A DNA stretch of 64,000 nucleotides from Chamaelirium japonicum (Eukaryota > Streptophyta > Magnoliopsida > Liliales > Melanthiaceae), in contig OX393549.1 in assembly GCA_947650365.1 (NCBI GenBank), positions 35,124,910-35,188,909 on the forward strand, read 5' to 3'. Made by a program: the position numbers and the translations under genes. The notes under the pieces are model-generated. The model was not told where the DNA came from and did not search any database. It saw nothing but the letters and a program-made list of their open reading frames with translations. Positions 45,001 through 57,135 of the stretch are shown piece after piece (position 1 is the first letter of the stretch; every line of letters begins with the position of its first letter).

Positions 45001-45450
45001 ATATGTAAGATAAAAATTTAATTTTAAAATGACTCTAAATCCCATGTAAGATGAAAATCTGTTTTTGCAAAATAAACCCAAATCCAACACATAGTTGGAT
45101 TTTAAAAGAAAAACTATCAAATTTTAAAATCAGCTTTGGAAAAAACCATCGGTGTTGGAATTGGAAAAAACCATCGAATTTTAAAATAAAACTTAGATTT
45201 TAAAGGAAAAACCACCGGTATTGGATTTGAACTAATACCAAGCATAATCCAACTCTATGTTGGATTTGGGCTCATTTTCCAAAATCAGATGTTCATCTTA
45301 CATGGGATTTAGAGTCCAATTTGAAAATCAAATCCGAGAAGCATCAGATCCAAAACATGGACAATGCTTTCTTTTAAAATCTGATTTTGAAATCGAATTT
45401 TCGATTCAAAATGTCAATTTAAGAATTCGATTCAAAATGCTACCTTGTAT
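45001..45450. repeat. Low-complexity 'aaatctgattttaaaat' repeats
   Basis: Many short variants of 'gattttaaaatc' in both orientations. Similar text follows the second 'GGAGCATAT' cluster (57770-57960), so the two repeat types form a composite block present twice in the MULE. Confidence 0.7.
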
Positions 45451-46434
45451 GAAGGAAAACTGAGCCCATATAAACGATCCTCATTTGGAAAAGGTACGAG
45501 TGTCCAAACAAGAGTTCAAAGCAGTCGTTTAAAGTCACAGCTGGAGTTATTAAAAGACGGCTTTTAACCGTCATGTTTTGGTGCCCAGGTAAAAAAAAAT
45601 ATAAACAGAAATATGACAGTACTATAAATAAAACAAATATTAAACATCTGTGGATGCAACATATATACAAATTGGCCTATAAACATATACAACAAATCCA
45701 CATCACATTCAATACATTTCTTAGAAAAAACCATTCAATTCATTCCCCACATCACATTCTTCCCATATCACAGATTAAGAAATATCCATATAAGTAGACA
45801 TTTCAACTATCATGTCTAAAAAGAAACTATTTAAGTAGTGTCTTATATCCATACATCCACATTGTTCACCTTCTATAAACATTGTTTAAAAAACAACTCA
45901 TCACATTTAAAAGCCAACACTATGATGATATGTAAGATATAAAGTTAGACGGCCACACTATGATCTCGCCGGGCATACGATCCCCTAGAGTGGCGCCTCC
46001 CCCATCAAACAAAGGAGTATCGGTATTTCATCTAGTACAATCTCAACTTCTAGACTCAATTGTTGAACCCAGAGCTGCGCCAATGACCTTTCCTATAGCA
46101 ACGATCGCCTTCTGAAAATTTTTCAACAAACATACACCAATCCGTATTGGTGGTGAACTCGGTCATTGCGATGCCTGCAAAAGTCAACAAAAGTATATTA
46201 GCAAGTATAAATTACTTCAAATGTGGTATTAGAATAGCAAGTAGAGAATACTTCAAATGGTGTATTAGATTCGTAAGTAGAGACAGCTAAGGTTCAATGA
46301 TATGAAATCTGCAGTGCTAACAAACGAAAAAAAAAATAACAAACAAATCCAGATGAGTTGATGAGCATAACAGGTAGTCACATGAACAACAATTGTATAT
46401 TGAGTGATGTGTAGGTAACATATGATAGCTTCAT
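45451..46434. other. AT-rich MULE interior, mostly unassigned
   Basis: No protein domain is recognised. Minus-strand text around 46020-46170 ('KAIVAIGKVIGAALGSTIE') follows a possible splice acceptor and may be a further exon of the Transposase_24-like fragment upstream of it in gene order. Confidence 0.35.
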
Positions 46435-46439
46435 CGGTC

Positions 46440-46572
46440 TAGATCTGACCCGTTTATTAAACGGGTCTATCGTGTCGACCCGTTTACGATCCAAATCCGT
46501 TTATCCCAGACCCAGACCCGCTAACTTTGTGTCTGCTCTGCCGTGTCGGGTCCAGAATTGCCGGCCCTAGTT
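46440..46572. mobile_element. Fragment related to the hAT-like MITE at 20104-20427
   Basis: It contains 'acccgtttattaaacgggtc', 'cgtgtcgacccgttta' and ends 'attgccggcccta', matching the right end of the MITE at 20104. The left terminus is not clear and no duplication was set. Confidence 0.55.
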
Positions 46573-46649
46573 TGGTAACAAAATGAAATTAATAACGAAA
46601 CTATTATTTTAGTTGGATAATAACGAAATGAAATTAATAATATGTTGAT

Positions 46650-47092
46650 TTTATTAGTACCGAGTGCTGGCTAGAAGTTGGAGTGGGAGCTGTCCCATCC
46701 TTTCTTGTATGCGTTGCGAGGAATAACGTCGTTCTATCCATCGAAATTTCAGGATTGTCCTTCATCTATAAAAGATCAAAGACATACAATTAATGAAGAT
46801 GACAAAACTGTTGCCATTTATTCACATTTATAGTTTTACCAGCTCATCTATGTTCCACTTTACACATTTCCGATTATCTATAGAACCAAAAACTAAACCA
46901 TATTAAACTCTCATTATACAATTGATATTAAAAATATTTTTGGCACCCAACAAACATTGAGACCATTTTTTATCATGAACTCACCATCTCCATCGTCACT
47001 CTCAGACGAACTTCTATAAGTTTCAGGGTCATGTGGAGTATTATGCTCATCTAGTGGTGGTGTTGAGGATGTTGTAGCGTACGACATATATC
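46650..47092 (-). pseudogene. Fragment resembling a Ptta/En-Spm transposase (Transposase_24)
   Basis: One minus exon (47092-46985) between 'ttttcag' and 'gtgagt' reads 'GYMSYATTSSTPPLDEHNT' and 'PETYRSSSESDDGDG'. The next begins at about 46765 after 'tttatag' and reads 'EISMDRTTLFLATHTRKDGT', like the 'LF..TH.RKDG' motif of plant Transposase_24 proteins. It may be a relic CACTA fragment or part of the MULE cargo. No CACTA ends were found around it. Confidence 0.5.
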
Positions 47093-47199
47093 CTGAAAAT
47101 GGTCACATAATAAAATAGTTAAGATAATGAAATATTATAAATCCAGTTACATATCCATAGTAAATGCAACACTTAGACTTTACACAAGAAGTTGACCTC

Positions 47200-47845
47200 A
47201 TGGCAAACAGTGGCCACAAACGTACACTAAAGAAGCTCACCACACACTAGACCCCATACCACAAAGAAAGTGAACTAAATAGAAAGAAAAAAATGGTGTT
47301 GGGGTGCATGCAATAGTCTCCATTTGCTCCAAGAGCACAAGAGCAGCAAGACATCATATCTCCATGCACCAACAACATAATCTACACTAATATCAGTAGA
47401 TATTCTGCAAAATTGTTGCAGTCTGCACTCTACAAAAATCTGCACATGGCAGAACTGATAAAATCTGCACAAGCTCAGCCAACCCATACAATGTTGGAGC
47501 AATTCTTCTAACAGTTCTTCTCCGTTAGTAATTACATTAAAAAATTTATAAAAAAAAATAATGTGGAATGCTGCAAGGACCCATTCTCCTCAATGAGACT
47601 ACTGCTTCCCCACCACCTAGCAATTGTCGACAAAGAGTTCACCCTTGCCCCTATATTTCTCGGTCGTTCACTTGTCAAGGCGCTAGCCTCCTTTGCTCGT
47701 CGCCTCCTTTTAGTTAGGGATGGTGTTCTACATACCAATCGCTTGTCACTTTTGACATTACTAATGAGAGCTTCTTTTTTATGCATTATACATTGTCACA
47801 CCTATTCACTATTGCATGAGATGCATAATAGTCCAATAAACATAA
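47200..47845. other. MULE interior, unassigned
   Basis: Overlapping frames on both strands at 47532-47850 match nothing I recognise. Confidence 0.35.
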
Positions 47846-47849
47846 CATA

Positions 47850-49660
47850 GTACCTTAGGTATGTGGATGAGAATCACATATAGGAGGTCTAAACTTACCA
47901 GACTATTATGCCTGATAAGGTTTGTAGTTTGAGATAAAACTAAACACACTATATGTAAGACTATAGCACGGTTTGTCTCGATCATCATAGTGGTGACTTC
48001 GAGTTAATTGTGTTGATGTATTTGGAATGCAATACTTCATCTAAATGATTGTCATGTGATGATGTGTTGCTCATCTACTGATTGCATAGACTCTAAATTC
48101 TGAGATGTTCATGAACTCAAGTCTTGGTGCCTGTCACTTGGACTTACAAACCAATGAGACCAACTTGTTGGTCAATACCTATGATCTTGGGTGGCTTGCA
48201 CTACGTACTATGGAACACCAATGTTAACTCTTGGGAGTCGGGAAAAAGTTGGCAAGGGAAAAAAAACAGAAAAAAATTGGTAAAAAATTGATAAAGTAGG
48301 TAATAATTAGATATATGTATTCTAAAATTTTTATTTTTTTGCCAAAAATCGGGAAAAAGACGGAAAAAAAATGCGCCATTCGCGATTAACACGTGTAATT
48401 CGTGATTTTTTCAAAAAATCCCGACTTATTCCCGTAGCAAACGTTTAAAACACGACTTTTTCAAAAAGTTGACGATTTTGGTAACACTGGGGAACATACG
48501 TTTTTGATGAAAAAAATTGTTTTCATTATTGATCATGAGGAATGAGAAGTTGTAACTTATGGACACGAGTTACATCGGACACTAGGTGGGACAGTTGTAT
48601 CTCCCGATCAACACTTATGGATATCGGTTTGGAAGGGGTTTATATACAAGTAGGGAAGGGCATTTGTGTAATTTTCAATTACCACAGATTGCGATCATGG
48701 TATAACAGTGGTTTGAACCATGATTAATTAGATAAGGATGCAGTCATTAGGTGAAAAGAAATCATAGTCCAATTGGAGCTAAAGTGTTGAGTCCTAACTG
48801 ATTCCGACTCCTAGCCTTTGATAGTGGGCCGACATACTAGTCCTAGTCTGAGTAGGACTATTAGCCATGAGATTTCTCATTCTAACTGGAGTCCTAATTC
48901 AACTAGAATTAGAGTCCTAAAATATAGGGATTTATCTACATACCTTGAGTCCTAATCCTATTAGTATTCAGATGGAAACTGTAAAGAGTCCAAGTGATCT
49001 TCTAAGTACCCTAAAGTCCAAAGCCTGCAAGGAGACCCTGTTCCATGGTTTGTGGGAGCCCATGGACTCCCACAGGTGCTGGCCATAGAATCTCTGGAGT
49101 CTTATTTAATTAAGACTCCAAAAGTCAAGATTAGTGTTTATCCATAACTCGGAATCAAAACCCGAGAATAACTCCTCTTAGGGTCGGCCAAGTAAGGAGT
49201 TCAGGTGCCGGCCATAAAGAAGAATTCCAGCAGGGTAAATCCCAAGGGTTGATCATAGAGGAACGAGAAAAATGAGTGATTCGGATCCGATAGAAAACAT
49301 GAGTGATTCGATCTTCCATTGCGCCTAATAACTTTCACTCTACGGCTTATCCACAACTCGGAATCAAAACCCGAGAATAACCCCTCTTAGGGCCAGTCAA
49401 GGGAGCCTTATAAGGACTTCAAGTGCTGGTCATAAAGAAGAATTCTAGCAGGGTAAATCCCATGGGCTGATCATAGAGAAAGGAGAAAAATAAGCTCCCA
49501 CAAGCTCCAAAGGTCGTGCCTAGTTCGAGTCGAGGAAGATAGGACTTGTCTTCTCGAGGTTGCAAAACATATTCTCCATAGGTATTTTATTAAACCTATG
49601 AGGTATCATCTCTCATAGTCCTAAGATTAAAAAGTTTTATTCTTGTTCATTTGTTCATCA
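47850..49660. mobile_element. LTR-like remnant related to 15114-17430
   Basis: It shares ordered motifs with 15114-17430 and has no protein. Its second half contains an internal duplication: about 49140-49275 ('actcggaatcaaaacccgag' through 'tgatcatagagg') returns at about 49345-49490. 'tcggatccgatagaaaacat' through 'gcgcctaataactttcac' occurs at about 49280-49338 and again at 49660-49725. Confidence 0.4.
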
Positions 49661-49729
49661 TCGGATCCGATAGAAAACATGAGTGATTCGATCTTCCATT
49701 GCGCCTAATAACTTTTCACTCTATGCTAC

Positions 49730-51570
49730 GAGGTTAATCATCTCCTCCATACCCTTTGTCCCTCCATCTAGCTTTGACTACCTTCGTCCCCTACTTTCTA
49801 CTTTAACGTACATCTGCACAATTACTCAATGGAGATCATGCACGTGGCCAAACTCCAACAACCCCATGTACTATGACTATCTATCAATGACTTGGTCCTA
49901 GGCAAGAAGCATTTTAATTTTAAAGGACCAAGATTATTGGAGGAATCATAGTTTGTCCTCCATTTATTCAACAAAATATCCATTGAAAGGGAGGAGATGA
50001 TTGCCTCATCCATCAGTTTTTCAACAGAACAAAATATAATGTAAAAATGATTTAAAAAAGCTATACCTAAAACATGGTTTGTAAAAATCCACCAACAAAA
50101 CTCAATTTCGAACAACATGATTTTACATTGAATAACCAAACAAGGCTTTAAGATGTGCATAAGAAAAGCAAGGCCTTTAAGATGTGTGTAAGCAAAAGGA
50201 GTGGAAGTACCATGTAGTTACGTTGTGACGATATGTGTGAATTACAAGTTGCAGTAGGCCTAAAACAATGCTTGGGTTTGAACATATCTTGACGAATTGA
50301 TTATTGACAAGAAGGTTAAGGCACCATAAGGGATAACAAGAGGATACAATAGAAGAGATTAAAACAATGGGAAAAAAAGGCTTTGAAGAGTATGAGTATA
50401 GTAGTCAAAGCAAATCAACATGATTACATAAATGAAATAAGGCTGTTGATTCACCAAAAGAAATATATAAAAAAAGAAATAAGGCTATCAAATCTGATGG
50501 GCATGGGTGTTTAGGCTTGTAGTCGATTGGTCAACATGGATATTTGTAAATTCAAGGTCATGATATCAAAACCCATGGAGGAAAAAGGTAAAAAATACGC
50601 AATATAGCAATCTCCAATCAAATCTACAATTGAACGGAAAGATGATACACATAAACAAGAAGCCTGATTACCTTCTATCTAGGGTCAACTATATGAATCC
50701 CACTTCATCATTTGCTCCTATACCTGGCCAAATCCTCCATGACAGAAATAATCATAAAAGGCCCTTTTTATAACTTCCAATTAAGTCCTATTTGGTCTTT
50801 ACAGCATTGTTTGCCCTTCAATCTAGATTTTATTAATAGATGGACAATTTTTACATTCATATAGTGATGTTGATTTGCATGTTTCAAAATGTTGGTAATA
50901 ATGAGGGTGCAGACACACTATGGGCATAAGTGCTTTTTATGAAGTGGTATTACTTTTTATAAGTGCTGATTAAGTTGATATGACAGAGATAGATATGAGT
51001 TATAGGAGGTTGAAGAAAGTCACAAACAAAGGGATCGAGAACCAATCAGATAGCATGTTTACGCCCATAAAAGAATAAAGATGTTGGAACGGTTAGAAAG
51101 CTAATAAAAAGATGGTTGGAAATGATTTAAAGAAGCAGAAGATGTTTAAAGTGGATGTCCTTGATAGGAAACAGATGATGGACTCATAAGGATTAATCGG
51201 AATCTATAAAAAGGGCATGTGGTTCATGATTACAACAATTAGGCCGCCGCATAGTATCTTTAACGACCAAAGGAAAAAGGGTGGACATTAACAAGCATCA
51301 TCAGCTTTTAGTATGGTCACTATGTGGTACCTGCTTCTGCTTCATTGAAAATAAGAACACCCAATAACTCTTAAAGCTCACATGCAGTTTCAATCTTTCA
51401 GATATGACGTTTCAATTTTCTTCACAAACACGAATGCACATTCATAAAGTACCCTTATTTTTCTTTTTGTTTATGTCATGAAAGTGTTAAGTGGAACATA
51501 AGCACAAAAGATTCACAAACAGAACGAATTGGATCACTGAAATTGTCAGGAGTTTAGAACACTAAAGTAC
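49730..51570. other. MULE interior, unassigned
   Basis: One minus frame (50160-49822) is moderately long but matches no domain. The rest is AT-rich with no bounded element that I can support. Confidence 0.35.
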
Positions 51571-52325
51571 CTCTAGAACCCGTTTGCCTCTAAAACTCAA
51601 CTGCCCATCACGAATCTCATGTTTAAGAATATTTACAAGATCAATGGAACTTTCCCAGCATTTCAGAGACCCTGCAAAAGCATAAGATAAAATCTGCAAT
51701 GTCACATCTTCTGTCATGCTCGCTTACTCACACTATCGAACTATCGACATTGATCAGTAGTTTTCCAGAACTCACCATCAGATTTTGAAGATATCGTCTC
51801 TGAACTAGAAAACCCAATGATATCAGCCACACTGACTCTTCCCTATATATAGATATATATAAAAATAAAGCATCAATCTACAGGTAATTGCCTACAGAGT
51901 ATCAGAGTTAACTCTTAACAGGATGAATAACAAAGAAAGATTTATAAAGCCAATCCCAAATAGATTGGACAAGGCCTGAAGGTTGTGGATATATTTAACA
52001 TCAAGCAAATAGAAAAGGTTCAGCTGTAAGAGCATCCTATTCCCCTCAATGCAAGAGCTTAACCGCCATTTGGTGAATATATGTTGCCGCCATCATTTCT
52101 CTTACAAGAATTCACCTACTTAAAATGACCATGTTATTTGCGTATCTAAGGCTGGCAATCTTGTCTGGTATCGAATTAACCATTCTTAATGGATTTAAAT
52201 TTAGTTGGTAAGATGGAAATATTTCAAGACATAGAGTTGAGTAACAGGTTAGTAGCACATACCTTGAAGATGTTGATACCTTGCAAGTCAACATTCTCTC
52301 CAGCATACTTGTAGGGGTGAGCATT
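51571..52325 (-). pseudogene. Exons of a METTL18-type methyltransferase gene (captured fragment)
   Basis: Three minus-strand exons have good splice sites and keep one frame. The first (52325-52263) reads 'AHPYKYAGENVDLQGINIFK'. The second (51842-51776) reads 'GRVSVADIIGFSSSETISSK'. The third (51671-51571) reads 'LKCWESSIDLVNILKHEIRD' and 'GQLSFRGKRVLE'. 'CWESS.DLV..L..E...G.LSF.GKRVLE' is the segment just before the SAM-binding 'LGCG' motif of METTL18-like (protein-histidine) methyltransferases. The next exon, with the SAM pocket, is not found, nor is the N-terminus. It therefore looks like an internal piece of a host gene carried by the MULE, introns included. Confidence 0.72.
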
Positions 52326-52439
52326 CTGTAAGATGGCCAAATTGAAATAAAACCAAGTTGTCAGGGGAAGGAAACACATACTCGATTTACTTCTAAATTG
52401 ATGAAATCCCTATACAATATTTGTGAACAAATAAGTTGG

Positions 52440-52710
52440 TAAACCATAACCATAACCATCAAGCCATGTCCCATCTACTTGGGGCCGGCTTTATGAATCA
52501 TTCTTCGCCAAATATTTCAATTTAGGGCTATATCTGTTATCAATGAAAGTTTTTTCATATCTTTTCTAACAACTTCCATCAATGTTATTCTAGGTCTTTC
52601 CCTCCTCCTTGGACTTTCCACTTAAGTTTGGGACCTTCTCCTTATCGAGCTGCATCTACTCTAGGTTGCACATGGCTAAACCATCTTAACCTATACTCAT
52701 CACAGAAGTT
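52440..52710 (-). pseudogene. RTE-type LINE 3' fragment
   Basis: The plus strand holds 'cccatctacttggggccggc', a familiar RTE LINE/SINE tail phrase. Minus text 'RWFSHVQPR' with 'KWKVQGGG' resembles the C-terminal end of RTE reverse transcriptase, with stops and shifts. It is similar to 59060-59470. Confidence 0.6.
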
Positions 52711-53626
52711 GGTAAACATGGAAGAATAAGGGAAGTAAACACAAAAGGTTAATGAATTGGTAAAGATGCACTAAACCTGAGAAGATGGCACTTAAAGCAT
52801 GAAATTTCAAACAAAATGGACTCTTAGCCATTTAAAGTTGCAAATGGATTCCCAAACAATTTGAAAGTCGATGAAAACTGAAAAATGGATTTTGAGTGAA
52901 GATTAAAAACAGGACCAAATTACCACATATATCACATGATTCACATCACACTAATCCTACAAACAATGTTGATACCACTGCTGCCCAGACATAGTTATAT
53001 CGAAACTCGATCATACATCATTCCTCCAAACTTATATGTCGAAAAATTCTATTTATTTTCATATGATTGATATAATCCACCTTTTTTATATAATCCACCA
53101 TTCAGCATTCGAAGTACACTAAGAAATAAATGTAATAGATTATTTCTATACAATTTAACGAACGAGGTTATGTAATGGAATTGGTATTGTGTTTAACTCA
53201 CAAAGGTACAAAGTTGTGGGCACATTTTTCTTAGTGCAAATAACATGGTCTTACATTTCGAAGCACTAGGTCCACCAGATGCAATTGTGAAGACAAATGC
53301 TACAATGTACAAAGTCCGGGCTAAGGCAGATCTCGTCACCAGTTCAACGGGACTGCCCATTCGATGGTTGTCCATAAGAAAATGACCAGCCAACCGATAG
53401 CAAAGGTGCAAGCCTCCAATTTCAGTATCAACTAATTGCTCAAAATAAATATTGACAGAAAAAGAGTTCATTACCCATCAGTTTGAAATTTCTTTAAAAG
53501 TGCTTTATAGTAGAAAGGTAATATGAAATATTCACAAGTAGTTCCAAAAAGGAGTGTCATAAGTCCATAAAATTGGCTACAAAGAATGAAATCTTACATT
53601 ATCCCAAACCCTAATACTTTAAGATG
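52711..53626. other. MULE interior, unassigned
   Basis: A minus frame at 53471-53193 is open for 92 codons but resembles nothing known to me. The stretch could be intronic to the captured gene fragments on either side. Confidence 0.35.
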
Positions 53627-54330
53627 GCCTCCTTCCATTAAGAGCAGGAATGTCAGGCCTGTATGGTGACATCTGAGAATAACCATGACCTGGAGACAAA
53701 GACACCAAAGCAACCAAGATAAATAATTTCTAATAATAAGTGGCAAAAGAATTCTAAACACCCATCACCTATCTTGCAAATCAAATTACCTGGAACTGAA
53801 CATCCAGATGGCATAGAAGAATGCATAGGAGGATGAAAACGCATATTATTAGAAGATGGCCTTTCTATGTTTGACCTTGAAAATCCTGCCAAGAAAAACT
53901 TTCAGATACATCTAGTAATTGGCCATCTCAAGGCTACATTTTTAGGCTAATGCCACTTCTCTCCTCTCTTTCATGGGGAAATGGACTGCTTTAATAAAAA
54001 AACGATGCACATGAAAATACACTCCATCAGAGAGCGTGATGGATATGGAACAATCCAGACATGGACAATTTATATAGGTTTTAGGTCTCAGTAAACAAGG
54101 TTTCCCAAAACATGATGTTCGTTCACTAGTAAAAATATAAAACATACCCTCTTGAGAGAATGGCGCTCTACCCCCACCTACCCAAGTGCTATTCTGATCA
54201 TTTGGACTGTAATCTGTAGAATGCATCATCCGACGGTCATCGGAAGCATAATGCCCCCAACCATTAGGAAGAGATGCCAAGGGGTAAAGCTTGTATGGTT
54301 GCTGCACATTTTGCCTTCACAATAGCCTTC
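53627..54330 (-). pseudogene. Last exons of an unrecognised host-like gene
   Basis: Three minus blocks have canonical splice sites. 54310-54147 reads 'QPYKLYPLASLPNGWGHY' and 'WVGGGRAPFSQEG'. 53887-53790 reads 'FSRSNIERPSSNNMRFHPP' and 'MHSSMPSGCSVPG'. 53692-53627 reads 'GHGYSQMSPYRPDIPALNG' and ends RRPS-stop. The composition (Pro, Ser, Gly, Tyr, Asn) suggests a disordered C-terminus. I do not recognise the protein. Upstream, 54540-54310 may hold one more exon with a stop before the join. Confidence 0.5.
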
Positions 54331-55343
54331 ACATTCGAGAAACGATTTGATGGTTCTGTTGCAGAAGGAAGAGAGCATTTTCTAAAGAACTGCTAGTTTC
54401 AACTAGCAATTCATTGCCATTACCCTTGCAGAAACCTCTAGGAAGATCTTCTTCATCAGATAAGCAACATACTTGCATGGATGCAAATGATATGTGAAGT
54501 GGGAACTGCAGAGCTAAAATTAGAAAAAATCATGGGTCAATTACAAGGACTTAAGCCTTAAAAAAATCAGAAAAGTAAATACTACAATTGCAATATTGAA
54601 ATATCCATGCAATTTATAATTTAGTTTGCAGGATTTTTATTTGTCAAAGATAAGTTATTCATTAAGGGAGAATACTCTTCTTCGCAGGGAGTTGAAGATC
54701 TTAAGTACAAATGAAAATAATCCACCCATCTAAACCCGTTTTTGCAAGGCAGTTCACCTCCTTAGCACATAAATCAAACATGTGAACATTTCTTGCCTTC
54801 ACCCGCAAAGAAATTGTCTGATTTCCTTGATCAGGGGCTGTAGCCTCTGAGTCACCTTTCCAATGCTGTGTAGAGAACACATCAAGACCATGCTTTAAAG
54901 GGAACCTTGTTTCAGCGAGGTAGCATCGACAATTTTGGTCTAGGCAAATGATAGCAAAACAAGATTATGATCCTTTCCAAATAGCATTCCAAAATGAAAC
55001 CGAGAGATTGGCTTCTCGGAAAGAATGGACTCATTGTTATGAAATGTACAAGGAGAAGCATCACATGGGAACACAAACTAACTAACGAAGCATCACAATG
55101 CAATTTTGAATCTTATCATTTAAAGACTAGTTTGCAATTTATCCTGTCCAAGAACCTTTTGTTAGACTAAACATATTTAAAGATCATGGCCCACAGACTA
55201 ACATCCACCAACTCAATGAAATGATGCCAAATGTTAAGCAACATTATAAAATTGTCGTCTGCAGCGTGGAGACCTGCAATACTAGTTTATGCACTTTTTT
55301 CTCTAACTCGATTATTCTTTTACCCTTCCCCATCTCTTCTCAC
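54331..55343. other. MULE interior, unassigned
   Basis: Minus text near 54840-54740 ('GNQTISLRVKARNVHMFDLC') is open and gene-like but not recognised. No Ulp1 protease His-Asp-Cys pattern was found here, although it would be expected downstream of DUF1985 in intact relatives. Confidence 0.35.
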
Positions 55344-56838
55344 CCTTAGGCTGAACTGCATCAATCATCACAGAAGGAAATGGACGACTATGCTCATCAT
55401 CAATTTTAAGCTTTTTTCCCTCAATGTCAGGCTCCATGTCCCTCTTCTGTAAAACATACTTTATCAGATCTTCATTCTCATATTCATCGCTAGCTGACTC
55501 AGATTCTGCCAATGAGTGAGATTGCATCAGTTCATCCTTAGTCCACTTCAAATCTTTAACAATTTCAACCTAAAAAATATAACACAATGATATTGATTAG
55601 TAAATATATATTTCAAAATGAAGGACAATTACATAAAGAAAAAATACTTACATCATCCATCTCCAATAACGTTGCTACTTCATCGTACTTGTAATATGCA
55701 AAGTTGTACCAACTGCAAATCCTTGGAATTTTGGGATCCTTCAACTTCGAAGCACAAGCACGACCCAACTTGGGAATCTTTTTAAGTACCCAAGACTGTC
55801 AATATCAAGTTTAATATGTTATAAGAAAATGATTGACAACTACGTAGAAATACAAAGTTTAGAAATCAAATTATATACCTGGAAAGCAAGCACGCATCCA
55901 AATACAGTATACTTGATTGGATTCTTATCATCCTCTAATGCTCCTTCCATGCCTGCTTTCAAGGCATTGTAGCATATGTTACCCCATGGGTAAGCATTAA
56001 ATACCTCAAGATTATCCACCAAAGCTAAGAAGTGCATAAGTATGTTATTAACATTATTGGCACCAAGAACGTAACTCTCCAAAATTAGAATTAAAGTCAA
56101 CTTCAAAGCATCCTCCAAATTTATTTTCTGATCCTCAAAGTGTTTAACCTTGTCCCACAACGTTGCCTGTGTAATCTTATTTCCAAAGAATTTCCGTAAT
56201 CGTGGCTTTTGTTGTTGTGGTAGTCTGGGTAGCTTCGGGCCTTTCATATATCTTAGGCCCGTCTTTGCAGAGAACTCAGCAACTGTAAATGTTAACTTTG
56301 TATTTCCTATCTTGAATGAAATATCATCATCCTTCACTCTATGCTGAAGGAAGTAGTGAGTGACCATCGGCAAAAACATTGTCCCTGATGACTTCATACT
56401 CAATAAATGGCCAAAACATGACCTAGAGAGAAAATCCAATGCATCTGAGTTGTTCTTAAAAAGATCAACAATTTTCTCTATATAATAGCTCGTGCACCTT
56501 CTAACAGGTTTGGGCATCTTCTCAACTTTCTGTACTGCAAGTTTGGGCTTTTTCGTACCTTTTTGTCCATCTTCTTCAATTGACTCCATTTTCTCTTTTG
56601 ATATTTTTTTTGTACTAGATGACGGAGCTGCCCTCTTGCTTTTGAATGATGTCGGAGTGGATTTCTTCTCTTCTTCGTTATCAACTTACAACTTTACTTT
56701 CTTCTTTCTTTTCAGTTCTTCACTAAGGGACGGAGGTACCTTTGTCTTCTTTTTTTGAGATGTCATCAGCTTTTTTATAGGATTCTTCACTGGTAGCATA
56801 GAGGACGTCGTCCTAGCACTCCTTCTAAGTGGAGAATT
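55344..56838 (-). pseudogene. DUF1985-type gene of the MULE (Ulp1-associated family), truncated
   Basis: The first visible exon (56838-55879) opens 'NSPLRRSARTTSSMLPVKNP', has a Lys-rich N-terminus with one stop near 56690, then the DUF1985-like domain: 'DALDFLSRSCFGHLLSMKSS', 'FKIGNTKLTFTVAEFSAKTG', and 'LILILESYVLGANNVNNI' with 'YPWGNICYNAL'. Exon two (55795-55652) reads 'SWVLKKIPKLGRACASKLKD' and exon three (55569-55344) an acidic tail. All have GT-AG splice sites. In plants DUF1985 is commonly joined to a Ulp1 cysteine protease domain carried by MULEs. Here no protease domain is seen, so the gene is truncated or the domain lost. Its function is unknown. Confidence 0.78.
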
Positions 56839-57135
56839 CTACATACCAATAGCAAGCAACACAAAAAACTAATTAGAAAAAAAAACACATGAGAGTTAAA
56901 CTACAAATTTTTATGACAACATCGACATATGAGAAAAAAACACATAACAACATAGGCCACAAATGTGGGATTTATGATTTCACAAATCGATTAGTTTTTA
57001 GAGATTAGGGTTGGAGCATGTACCTCTTTAGCCATAATTCCACAACTAGGCTATACAATGAATATCACGAAATCCTACAACACAAACAGAGAACCTGGAT
57101 CAAAAGATACTCGATAAATTTTCATAAACTTGAGA
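56839..57135 (-). other. Upstream region of the DUF1985 gene
   Basis: AT-rich sequence with possible leader exons on the minus strand, but no start codon that I can support. It ends at the second 'GGAGCATAT' repeat cluster. Confidence 0.35.

Noticed and set aside
53193-53471. A 92-codon minus frame with a hydrophobic stretch, possible membrane protein
   Set aside because: No family resemblance and no clear splice or start context. It may be intronic chance openness.
44331-55343. A Ulp1 (C48) protease domain next to DUF1985
   Set aside because: Expected from related MULEs, but I could not find the catalytic His-Asp-Cys pattern in any minus frame by eye.
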